A stretch of DNA of 58,544 nt. It comes from an uncultured Eubacteriales bacterium. Lineage in GTDB: Bacteria; Bacillota; Clostridia; Tissierellales; Peptoniphilaceae. Shown here piece after piece: positions 48,758-57,000 of this stretch. Positions within the stretch are counted from its first letter, which is position 1. The number at the start of each line of letters is the position of its first letter. Location: NCBI GenBank assembly GCA_900539725.1, contig UQDI01000011.1, forward strand, positions 1 to 58,544, in the 5' to 3' direction. A model generated the notes under the pieces. It worked only from the letters and a program-made list of their open reading frames with translations, made no database searches and was not told the origin of the DNA. The position numbers were made by a program, and so were the translations under genes.

Positions 48758-49111
48758 TTGAATACAGTTTTTGGAATTATAATTGTAGCGGCGGTGACAG
48801 TTTTAAGTGAGTTCTTATCAAAGACCATAGCGCTTCCTGTTCCTGCAAGCATATACGGCATCATTATACTTTTTTTGCTCTTGCAAATGGGTCTCGTTAA
48901 AAAAGAAAAAGTCGAAGGCGTGTGCAAATTTTTAATTAAAATCATGCCACTTACATTTATACCGAGCGCAGTTGCACTCATTGACAGCTTCCTAGACCTT
49001 AAGGCCATCATAGTCCCTGTCGTAGCCTCTATTGTCTTCTCAACGATTTTTGTTATGGCAACGACAGGCTTTTTCTGCGAAACGCTTTTAAAGAGAAGGA
49101 AGGTGAAGTAA
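48758..49111 (+). CDS. lrgA: CidA/LrgA-family holin-like protein
   Basis: A 117-residue membrane protein with four helices and the LrgA/CidA landmarks 'LPVPASIYGIIILFLLLQMGLVKKEKVE' and 'PLTFIPSAVALID'. The start is TTG at 48758 with AAGGAG eight bases upstream; the GTG at 48749 overlaps that site. It is coupled to lrgB (TAATG overlap). LrgAB pairs influence autolysis and, in several Firmicutes, pyruvate uptake. Confidence 0.9.
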   Translation: MNTVFGIIIVAAVTVLSEFLSKTIALPVPASIYGIIILFLLLQMGLVKKEKVEGVCKFLIKIMPLTFIPSAVALIDSFLDLKAIIVPVVASIVFSTIFVMATTGFFCETLLKRRKVK

Positions 49112-49776
49112 TGACAGCTCTTCTAATGCTTCTACTAACAGCACTTCCATACTTTTTCTTTGTCTACATAAAAAAGAAGACTAAGTGGTCCTTTATAAAC
49201 CCGCTTCTATTTGCAATAGCAGTCGACATGGCGGTACTTTTGAGTTTTAAGATAGACAGCAAAACTTACGCTTCTGGCGCAAAATACGTTTCTCTATTAT
49301 TAACGCCAGCTACCATCGCTCTAGCATATCCATTATATGAAGAGCTGAAAACTATAAAAAAAGACATAGTCCCAATACTTCTGAGCATAATCTTCGGCGT
49401 ATTCTCATCGGTTTTAACGGTTTTTGTGATATATAAAATATTTATGCTTGAAAAAGTGCATTTTGCAACGCTACTACCTAAGTCCATCACCACAGCTATA
49501 GGCATAGACGTCTCTAGATCAATGGGCGGGATAGTATCGATTACGGTCTTTACCATCATATTTACGGGGATATTCGGCGCTATGGTGAGCGATTGGGTCT
49601 TTAAACTTATGAAAATTAAGTCTGACATCGCTAAGGGCGTTGCTTTGGGAAGCGCCTCGCACGCGATAGGTACAGCTAAGGCTAATACTATGAATGAACT
49701 TACTGGGGCGGCGAGCTCGATGAGTTTGGTCATCAGTGGCATTTTAAGCGTAATAATCCTACCTTTCTTCGTATAA
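49111..49776 (+). CDS. lrgB: LrgB/CidB-family membrane protein
   Basis: A 221-residue membrane protein with seven or so helices. LrgB landmarks: 'LLTPATIALAYPLYEELKTIKKD' and the 'ALGSASHAIGTAKA' block with 'LLPKSITTAIGI'. It is the partner of LrgA. No LytS/LytR regulator lies nearby. Its 3' region carries repeats E, C and D rather than a simple terminator. Confidence 0.93.
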   Translation: MTALLMLLLTALPYFFFVYIKKKTKWSFINPLLFAIAVDMAVLLSFKIDSKTYASGAKYVSLLLTPATIALAYPLYEELKTIKKDIVPILLSIIFGVFSSVLTVFVIYKIFMLEKVHFATLLPKSITTAIGIDVSRSMGGIVSITVFTIIFTGIFGAMVSDWVFKLMKIKSDIAKGVALGSASHAIGTAKANTMNELTGAASSMSLVISGILSVIILPFFV

Positions 49777-49812
49777 TTTTTTGTTCAAGCGCGCCCTTGG
49801 GATTGTTAAGTC

Positions 49813-49916
49813 CATGCACCAAGAGAACAAGCGTTAGCGAAGTTCGATTGGCTATGCATGCCTTATTCCAGAGATTACAAAGGTATGGAGCGATAGCGAA
49901 CATAGCTTTGATTAAT
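49813..49916 (+). repeat. Structured repeat E, copy 2
   Basis: First hairpin: CATGCA (49813-49818)/TGCATG (49855-49860), CCAA/TTGG, GAAC/GTTC. Second: ATTA (49874-49877)/TAAT (49913-49916), CAAAG/CTTTG, TATG (49884-49887)/CATA (49901-49904). Compared with copy 1, GACG/CGTC has become TATG/CATA, TTTA/TAAA has become ATTA/TAAT, and CATAC/GTATG has become CATGC/GCATG. Confidence 0.82.
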
Positions 49917-49999
49917 CTTACGGATCCTTCCTCGGCAATGCTCGAGTACGTTTAGTACACTGCGCTTGCCTCGTCGGTCCACATCGCCCAATCATCACG
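49917..49999 (+). repeat. Repeat C, copy 5 (degenerate)
   Basis: Reverse-complement relative to copies 1, 3 and 4 on the plus strand, hence the same orientation relative to the upstream gene. The centre GGCAA (49934-49938)/TTGCC (49966-49970) with GTAC/GTAC is kept; the outer stem is not clearly paired. Confidence 0.6.
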
Positions 50000-50000
50000 C

Positions 50001-50170
50001 TTGCTCCAAAAAATTTGTTTCATCAGGTTCATTGGCAAGGGTAAAATTGCATCGCCTTATCCAGCCTAGCGTAAAGGTTCCTGTCCATCTATGGACGGGG
50101 TCCTTCATTGCTCCAAAAAATTTGTTTGGCGATGATTCATTGGCAAGGGTAAAATTGCATCGCCTTATCC
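50001..50170 (+). repeat. Direct duplication flanking a D hairpin
   Basis: About 62 bp (TTGCTCCAAAAAATTTGTTT ... CATCGCCTTATCC) occurs at 50001-50062 and again at 50108-50170, with a D hairpin (50068-50108, sense with lrgB) between. The repeated unit contains the outer arm of repeat C. No gene is supported between 49777 and 50287. Confidence 0.75.
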
Positions 50171-50235
50171 ATCCGCTTTATCTGCAAAATCAATCATACT
50201 GAGTTAATTCATCGCGCCAAAAAATTAAAATATAC

Positions 50236-50261
50236 AAAAAGGGACAGATTCGCTCTGTCCC
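50236..50261 (-). terminator. Terminator of degV
   Basis: GGGACAGA (50241-50248)/TCTGTCCC (50254-50261) with T5 on the minus strand, 26 bp past the stop codon. Confidence 0.9.
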
Positions 50262-50287
50262 TTCTTATATCTTATACAAGTATTTAG

Positions 50288-51145
50288 CTAATTAAATTTT
50301 TTCACTGCGCATATATGAACTGTGCCCGGACCTGTATGAGCGCCTATGCTCACGGCGAATGGATTTAGTTCTATAAGCTTATCGGGATACTTTTCGACAA
50401 GCGCATCCCTTACCTTAGTCGCAAGATCAATGCAATCTGCGTGGCAAACCATGATCCTATCGTCATAAAGCTCGTGTCCGACCTCTTCCTCAAAGATATC
50501 CACAGTCTTTGCTATAGCTCTGTTAGTGCCTCTAACCTTGTCTCTTGTGTAAATTACGCCATCTGCATGAAGGTGAAGAATGACCTTCATATTGATTAAA
50601 TTGCCGATAGTCGCCTTAAGCTTCGAGACTCTGCCGCCTCTTTGCAAATACTCAAGCGAATCGACGAAGAAAACATATCTCGTGTTCTTCACAAAATTAT
50701 CCGCATACACCTTTAGCTCGTCAAAGCTCATACCATCCTTCGCAAGCTTTGCAAGATTTATAGCCATCATACCTTGGCCCATGGATGCGCCGCGCGAGTC
50801 GACTAGTAAAAGCCTGTCATCAGCTATGCCCAAAGAGTTCTTCGCAAGAACTGCGTTGTTAAAAGTTGACGACATGCCAGTAGAAAGCGATACGTATATC
50901 GCCTTATCATATTTATTTAAAACTTCCTCAAATTTCACTTCGTATTCGTGCGGAGTGATCGCTCCAGTCTTGTAAACAGCGCCATTTCTCATGTCATCGT
51001 AGATCTCTTTGCCGCTGATGTCGACGCCATCTAAGTAAGTTTTGTCATCCTTCATTATGGCGATTGGCATAATATCTATAGAAAAGTCCTTAGCTAAGTC
51101 TTTACCTATATCTGAAGCCGAATCTGTTATAATCTTAATACTCAT
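50288..51145 (-). CDS. DegV family fatty-acid-binding protein
   Basis: A 285-residue cytoplasmic protein of the DegV/FakB fold. N-terminal 'IITDSASDIGKDLAKDFSIDIMPI', the 'VSLSTGMSSTFNNAVLA' loop and C-terminal 'GAHTGPGTVHI' are family hallmarks. FakB members hold a fatty acid for phosphorylation by FakA; whether this one does is not shown here. It is monocistronic with a strong GAGGAGG site and its own terminator. Confidence 0.93.
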   Translation of the reverse strand: MSIKIITDSASDIGKDLAKDFSIDIMPIAIMKDDKTYLDGVDISGKEIYDDMRNGAVYKTGAITPHEYEVKFEEVLNKYDKAIYVSLSTGMSSTFNNAVLAKNSLGIADDRLLLVDSRGASMGQGMMAINLAKLAKDGMSFDELKVYADNFVKNTRYVFFVDSLEYLQRGGRVSKLKATIGNLINMKVILHLHADGVIYTRDKVRGTNRAIAKTVDIFEEEVGHELYDDRIMVCHADCIDLATKVRDALVEKYPDKLIELNPFAVSIGAHTGPGTVHICAVKKFN

Positions 51146-51184
51146 GATTTCCTCCTCATATATACTTATTATATGATAAATTTA

Positions 51185-52561
51185 CTATTTTTTCAAGTCC
51201 AGAATTATTTTTTTCACTATGCTCATGGCAGAGCGGATCTCATCCTCAGCCATAGCCCCGTAACCAAGTAGTAGTGCGTCCTTCGCCATGTCCTCATCTT
51301 TTAGATAATAGTCTTTGAGTCTTGAGGCTTTTATGCCACTCATTTGAAGCGCCTTGACAATGTCTTCATAATCATCTACGCCACTGAGATAAACTTTAAG
51401 ATGCATACCGGCCATGGAGTCGATGGCATTAACGCCCGGGATGTCCTCAAGCTCATCAAGTAGCACGAGCCGCTTCTTATTGTAAATGCCCTTCATTCTG
51501 TTGAGCTGCCTTTCGAAGTGGCCACCCTTCATAAAGTCCTTGACAAGTATCTGAACTATGTTTGACACGGTCGAGTTGATCTGCGGCTTGACCTCGTAGT
51601 ACCTCTTGAGTAGCTCGTTCGGCAAAACCATATAGCTAAGTCTTAACAAGGGGCTGATGGATTTTGAAAAATTCGCGATGTAGATGACCTTATCCATTTC
51701 ATCGAGGCTCTTTAAGGGTGAGAGCGCCCTCGATGAGTACCTAAACTCGCTATCGTAGTCGTCTTCAATGATGTAGCGGCCGCTTGCACCATAAGCCCAG
51801 TTCAAAAACTCAAAACGCCTCTTAATCGGCATGACAGTCGCCGTTGGAAATTGATTTGACGGGGTAAGTAGCGCAGCCGTCAGGTTTGCACGCTTAAAGC
51901 GCTCGAAGTTCATCCCACTATTATCCAGGCTGATGGGCTCGTAGTCAATATTATTGAGCTTCAAAAGCGTTTTGAGCTCCTTGTAGCCGGGATTTTCGAG
52001 GCCAAGGCGAAGCTTTTTATCCAAAATGATGAAGACTATAGTCAAAAGCTGCTCAAGACCCGAGCTGATGATGATGTTATCCTCGCTAGTCTTGATGCCA
52101 CGCGCCTTGAAGAGGTAATTCTTGATCTCGTGGCGCAGGCCATAAAGGCCTTGGTAGTCCCTCTCATAAAATTCCTCGTCGTAAATGACCTCTTGCGTGA
52201 AAATCTTTTTAAATTTGTCTATTGGGTAACTTTCTTTATCCCCTTCGCTGATGGCAAAGGAGTACTTGTAGCTCTCCTTCTCTGGTCTAGCCGCGTTTAT
52301 GGGTTCCGCCTTAAAATTATACAAAGAGCCGATCTCGCTAACGAAGTAGCCGCGCTTCTCGACGCTCTCTATGTAGCCTTCGCAGCTAAGAGCGTCGTAT
52401 GCCGCTCTAACAGTATTCGTGGCGACAGACATCTCCTTAGCGAGCGCCCTCTTAGATGGCAGCCTCTCGCCTTTTTTGAAGCGTCCCTCAAGTATGGCGT
52501 CCTTAAAATATTCATATATCTCTTCATAAATGGGCCTATCGCCTTTCAAATCTATTTGCAT
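51185..52561 (-). CDS. pdxR: MocR-family regulator, PdxR-like
   Basis: A 458-residue chimera: GntR-type winged helix (about 1-75, 'KKGERLPSKRALAKEMSVATNTVRAAYDAL') fused to an aminotransferase-I fold (about 110-458). The PLP-binding lysine lies in 'YIANFSKSISPLLR' and the cofactor Asp in 'IIEDDYDSEFRY'. MocR proteins divergent from pdxS, as here, are PdxR activators that sense PLP. The promoters face each other across a 95-bp gap with TGGTAC boxes. The start has AGGAGGAG. Confidence 0.9.
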   Translation of the reverse strand: MQIDLKGDRPIYEEIYEYFKDAILEGRFKKGERLPSKRALAKEMSVATNTVRAAYDALSCEGYIESVEKRGYFVSEIGSLYNFKAEPINAARPEKESYKYSFAISEGDKESYPIDKFKKIFTQEVIYDEEFYERDYQGLYGLRHEIKNYLFKARGIKTSEDNIIISSGLEQLLTIVFIILDKKLRLGLENPGYKELKTLLKLNNIDYEPISLDNSGMNFERFKRANLTAALLTPSNQFPTATVMPIKRRFEFLNWAYGASGRYIIEDDYDSEFRYSSRALSPLKSLDEMDKVIYIANFSKSISPLLRLSYMVLPNELLKRYYEVKPQINSTVSNIVQILVKDFMKGGHFERQLNRMKGIYNKKRLVLLDELEDIPGVNAIDSMAGMHLKVYLSGVDDYEDIVKALQMSGIKASRLKDYYLKDEDMAKDALLLGYGAMAEDEIRSAMSIVKKIILDLKK

Positions 52562-52574
52562 AGCTCCTCCTATC

Positions 52575-52633
52575 TGGTACCATCAAATTATTCATAATTG
52601 GTACTTTTAATTATACCATAATCCAAGTATAAT
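52575..52633. promoter_or_regulatory. pdxR-pdxS divergent control region
   Basis: TGGTAC occurs at 52575-52580 (within the palindrome TGGTACCA) and at 52599-52604. An inverted ATACCAT copy lies at 52613-52619. A plus-strand TATAAT (52628-52633) is the pdxS -10, with no recognisable -35, as expected for an activator-dependent promoter. A minus-strand TATAAT (52615-52610) could serve pdxR. Confidence 0.7.
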
Positions 52634-52656
52634 AGCTATAAAAGAGGAGGAATATT

Positions 52657-53514
52657 ATGAATAAAAAATTTTTAGACTTTACAAATACACTTAAGGGCGG
52701 CGTCATCATGGACGTTACTAATCCTGAGGAAGCGAAGATTGCCGAAAGTGCCGGCGCATGTGCTGTCATGGCGCTTGAGAGGGTACCTGCGGACATCAGA
52801 CGCGAAGGCGGCGTTGCTAGAATGAGCGATCCACAAATGATTTTGGAGATAAAAAAAGCTGTCAAGATCCCTGTTATGGCGAAGTGCAGAATCGGTCACT
52901 TTGTTGAAGCAGGAGTTTTGGAAGCACTTGGCATTGACTACGTCGATGAATCGGAAGTTTTGTCTAAGGCTGATAACGACAATCACATAGACAAATATAA
53001 GTTCGACGTGCCTTTCGTTTGCGGGGCGAGAGACCTTGGCGAAGCGCTTAGAAGGATTGAAGAAGGCGCATCGATGATTAGAAGCAAGGGCGAAGCAGGT
53101 ACTGGCGACGTCGTACAAGCTGTGAGCCACTTAAGACAAATACTTGGTGGCATATCGCTACTTGTATCGAAGAGAGAGGACGAGCTTTATACTTTTGCAA
53201 AGGAATATAGAGTTAGCTACGATATAGTAAAGTACGTTCATGACAATAAGAGACTACCTGTACTAAACTTCTCAGCTGGCGGTGTCGCAACACCTCAAGA
53301 CGCAGCACTTATGAGAAGACTTGGTGCTGAAGGCGTCTTCGTTGGCAGCGGTATATTTAAGAGCGAAGATCCAGAGAGAAGAGCTAAGGCAATAGTTAAA
53401 GCAGTTGAAAATTATGAAGACAATAAGATTATAGCTGAGGTGGCGACTGGACTGGGTAAGGCTATGTTTGGGATAAACGAGGATGAGCTTGCTGTTCACA
53501 TGGCTGACAGATAA
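52657..53514 (+). CDS. pdxS: Pyridoxal 5'-phosphate synthase, PdxS subunit
   Basis: A 285-residue synthase subunit that makes PLP from ribose-5-phosphate, glyceraldehyde-3-phosphate and ammonia. Lys76 (in VMAKCRIGH) forms the ribose imine. Phosphate-binding GTGDVVQAVSHLR and the second lysine in LLVSKRED are present, as is the C-terminal GVFVGSGIFKS. Normally the glutaminase PdxT, usually encoded next door, feeds it ammonia; no pdxT follows here, only repeats. It is divergent from the PdxR-like activator. Confidence 0.96.
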   Translation: MNKKFLDFTNTLKGGVIMDVTNPEEAKIAESAGACAVMALERVPADIRREGGVARMSDPQMILEIKKAVKIPVMAKCRIGHFVEAGVLEALGIDYVDESEVLSKADNDNHIDKYKFDVPFVCGARDLGEALRRIEEGASMIRSKGEAGTGDVVQAVSHLRQILGGISLLVSKREDELYTFAKEYRVSYDIVKYVHDNKRLPVLNFSAGGVATPQDAALMRRLGAEGVFVGSGIFKSEDPERRAKAIVKAVENYEDNKIIAEVATGLGKAMFGINEDELAVHMADR

Positions 53515-53520
53515 AATTTC

Positions 53521-53686
53521 GCGTTCGTGCGAAGCACCAAGGTTCTCGGGACCCATTCAAAGCGAAGCTTTGTAAATGGGTGAGGTTCTTCAAATTGCGC
53601 CTGAAACTCGTTTGCTTCTCGTAATCATCTAGTTTTTTCTGCATAGCGCAAAGGCTCGCGCTCATTTATGGGCGGGGTTCTTCAAT
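53521..53686 (+). repeat. D' and D hairpins downstream of pdxS
   Basis: D' (53521-53598) begins seven bases past the pdxS stop: conserved flanks CCAAGGTTCTCG and GAGGTTCTTCAAAT around ACCCATT/AATGGGT and AAAGC/GCTTT helices. D (53641-53686) follows with the GCGCAAAGG flank. Both are in sense with pdxS. The rest of the gap to 53754 has no gene. Confidence 0.75.
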
Positions 53687-53754
53687 TTGGTATTGATCAG
53701 GTTCATTGACACTATAATTATTTTGTGAAAATTAGAAATTTAGGCAAAAAATAA

Positions 53755-53788
53755 AGGATAGAGATTTTATTTTCTCTATCCTATCTTT
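53755..53788. terminator. Terminator after pdxS
   Basis: AGGATAGAG (53755-53763)/CTCTATCCT (53774-53782) followed by ATCTTTTTT on the plus strand; U-rich in the other direction as well. Confidence 0.85.
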
Positions 53789-53827
53789 TTTGTGTGTTAA
53801 ATTATTTAATTAGTAGCCAGTCTCATT

Positions 53828-53857
53828 AAAAATGGATACACAATAAAAGTATATCCA
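53828..53857 (-). terminator. Terminator of the SLH protein gene
   Basis: Minus-strand TGGATATAC/GTGTATCCA (53833-53857) with the tail TTTTTAATG. It is homologous to the hairpin at 16909-16941 and closes a roughly 200-base 3'-UTR. Confidence 0.7.
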
Positions 53858-53896
53858 TTGAAATATTTAATAAAATTTTTACCTCGTGTCAATTAA

Positions 53897-53931
53897 GACT
53901 TAAGCTTAAAATGTAATTTTAAGCTTAAGTC
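53897..53931. repeat. Perfect 16-bp palindrome in the 3'-UTR
   Basis: GACTTAAGCTTAAAAT (53897-53912), three-base loop, ATTTTAAGCTTAAGTC (53916-53931). It is the same element as 16985-17020, in the same relation to repeat C. Confidence 0.85.
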
Positions 53932-53942
53932 ATTCTTCAAGC

Positions 53943-54041
53943 AGAATTGATGGATAAGGCGAAGTGGAGGTTTTTGTCAAGCGGAATGTACAAATGTACC
54001 TGAGCATTGGCAAAAACCGAACAAGCCTTAGGCGCAATTCT
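53943..54041 (-). repeat. Structured repeat C, copy 4
   Basis: AGAATTG (53943-53949)/CAATTCT (54035-54041), TAAGGC (53955-53960)/GCCTTA (54025-54030), and a central hairpin with GTAC/GTAC. It ends eight bases before the SLH protein stop codon. Confidence 0.85.
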
Positions 54042-54049
54042 GATAAGAA

Positions 54050-57000
54050 TTATTTTATTAACAACCAATCTTCTTCCAGTCTCTTTAACACATCTTCTTT
54101 ATATCTTCTTACATACTCATGGCTGTTTGTAGCCTCAACCATATCATTCCAGCCCCAGAATGTTTCGTCAAGGTCTGTGAATCTCTTTATCATTTGTGGG
54201 TTTTTACATTTTAGTAATGATAAATTGTCATATTTTCTTTCGAAAATCTTGTTTAAGATAACTGCTGCTTCGGCTCTTGTGATGTTTGCGTCTGGTCTAA
54301 ATAAACCGTCTGGGTAGCCTGTAATTCTCTTTGCTTGATACTCGCTACCTATTGCTCTTTCTGCCCAGTGACCAGGAACGTCTGCAAATGGCGCTACGCC
54401 ATATGGCTTGTTGTCAATTGTAGATATCATTTGAGTAAACTCAGCTCTAGTTATAGGGGCGTTTGGTCTGAAGCGTCCATCTGGGTAGCCCTTCATTATG
54501 CCTCTAAATACTACTGCATTGATGGCTTTGTTGTACCATGAGCTTTCTGTATCTGTAAATTGTGGCTTAGCAGCGGATCCTATGGATTCGATATTTAGTA
54601 GTCTTGCTAGCATTGCTGCTGCTTCGGCTCTTGTAATTGATCCGTTTGGTCTAACTGTGCCATTAGGATAACCAAAGATATATGCTTTGTGATCGTCGCC
54701 TTTTATCTCTTCTGGTTCTTCTACTCTTTCTTCTTCAGCTCTCTTCCATATTGCATATAGTGTTGTGTCTGAGTAAATTCTGTCCTCTGGCTTTACTTCG
54801 TTTAAGTGTTTTTGGTCGTAGCTCCAGCCTCTGAAGATGTATCCTCTTCTGCGAGGAATATATAGATGCGGCTCGATAAGATCTCCTACTTCTACTTCTA
54901 TGTTTGTAATTTTTCCAGAGCGATGGTTTTCGTCTAGTGTTAGGATAACTGTGCTTGGTTCACTTGGCTTTGGTGTTGGTGGAGGTGTTGGTTCTTGTTC
55001 CTCTACAATAGGATAACCTTTTATTCCTAGCAAATCGTATATAGGTCCATCTGCTACACGCAAACCTACATGACGATTATAATAATTTTCTAAACTTGCC
55101 TTACCACTTATTGCTCCACTTGACTCAACTATATCTGTAAATCTACCATATGAAATAATTTTTAGATTATCTGGATTTTCATTCATATAGTAAAAATCTT
55201 TTTCATCTTGTCCAGTCTTGTACTCACCAGCCTTGTCTCCCCAATACTTATCTTGGAAAGTCCTCTTGGCAATATTAATCTTTCCAACAGGTTTTGCATC
55301 TTTGCCTTTAGCCCAAACTTCTGGCATTGATGGTCCCATCTCGTCTTCTGTTGCTTTACGTTTTTCTAGTTTATAAGCTACACGGTTGTATTCATCTTCA
55401 CCTTCTTCACCAACTATGATAATATAGTTGTTAGTAGTATCAGAAGAAACATTGTCATCACGATATACTATAGAGTCTTCATTGTTTTGCTTTTGCTTAA
55501 TTCCTTCGTTATCAGTATATTCAAAAACCCTATTCACTATATATGTTGAGTTTTTAATTGTTGGTTTATTATTTTGATTCGATGATGCTAGTAGGCCAGA
55601 CATAAATTTCCAATTTCCTTCATCAGAGTAATTTGCAACGCCATCCAAAGTTCCGCCATCCATATAGAAAGCAAATGGTGAATATCCATTAAATATTAAT
55701 GCCGAAGAATTTTTTACATTGGTATTAGCTAACCAGCCCCCAAATGAACCAAAATACCTGCCAACGCCTTGTGAAACGCCTAAACTTGTAATGCCATTAA
55801 TTTGTGCATGGCAGTTAGCAAAATCTCCACCTTTAGAATAGCCTGTAAATAAGCCTTCATAAAGTGTTCCTACTGACCCAATTTTTACGTCCTTATCAAC
55901 AAGTATAGTTGAATCTTTCATTTCTCCCTTATTAAAAGCTGCTCCTAACCCGGAGTAAGTTGTTGAAGTGTTTAAAATATCTATATCTTTTACAAATATA
56001 TGATTATCATCTATTAATCCCTTGTTAAAATATGATAAACCACCAAAATAAAGTGTTTTACTGTTTTGAGATGTCAATTGCCCTTGATTGTTAAATCCAC
56101 CAAGTTTAACAATTACATCTCCTGCTTTTATTTTATTATTTTTCATAGTTTTCCCAGAGTCAATAATGCTAGCTCCCAAACTTATAGTTTGAAAATTAAT
56201 TCCAGCAATAGTTATATCTCCTAGGTCTAATTTATTATTTTCAGTTATCTCATTAATTCCATTATTTTCTCTTGGTTCATCATTTATTATATTTCCAAGG
56301 CCTGAAAAAACTCCATCTCTAGAAACAACAGTGATATCTCCGTAAGAAATATCATTATTCTTTGCGTTAGCAGCGTTAAAGAACGAAGGATAAACTTTCG
56401 AATAGCCACCTTGGTTTGTCAAAGTTAATTTACCTACATTTAAAGTATTGTTTTTTGCTGAAACTTCTTCAAGTGGCTTATATCCTTCTTTCACTTCTCT
56501 ATCAGATAAAGTTCCAGTCCTGAACTTTTCTCCAAGGCCGTAATATTGAAGGGCATAATTTGAATTCTGCTTTAAATCAATCTCTCCAATTGTTATTTCA
56601 TTATCTTCAAAGAAATGTGCCCAGTTTACTCCATCCTTACTATTACTATTCCATGTATTATAAAAGCCTGAATTAGCTATCAAGTTTATTGAAGTCTTTG
56701 CCTCCATCTTTTCCCTAATATTAACAGTGTTATTTACAAGTCGTATTAAATTTCCAGCTCCTGAGTCATAGCCAATACCACATAGGGAAGTCACAAGGTT
56801 TTGTGTGTTACCATTAACTTTCTTTTGATAAGCGTCCGAAACATCCATAATAAGATTATTTGCTGAAAGCTTTGAATTTGTTAAATTCATTATTGATTCT
56901 GCAAAACCTACCGCGTAGGATGTTTCCATCATTCCATTTCCATACAATGAGTTTCCTTCAGTTCCACCTAATAAAACAGTTTTAATATCTCCATCTATTT

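Noticed and set aside
49966..50202. 78-codon open frame with internal repeat LARVKLHRLI
   Set aside because: The peptide repeat only reflects the 62-bp DNA duplication. No ribosome site.
53462..53665. 67-codon minus-strand open frame after pdxS
   Set aside because: It covers the D' and D hairpins and overlaps the end of pdxS.
6563..54049. CRISPR array interpretation of the intergenic repeats
   Set aside because: Copies are dispersed, vary in sequence with paired changes, lack regular unique spacers, and no cas gene is present.
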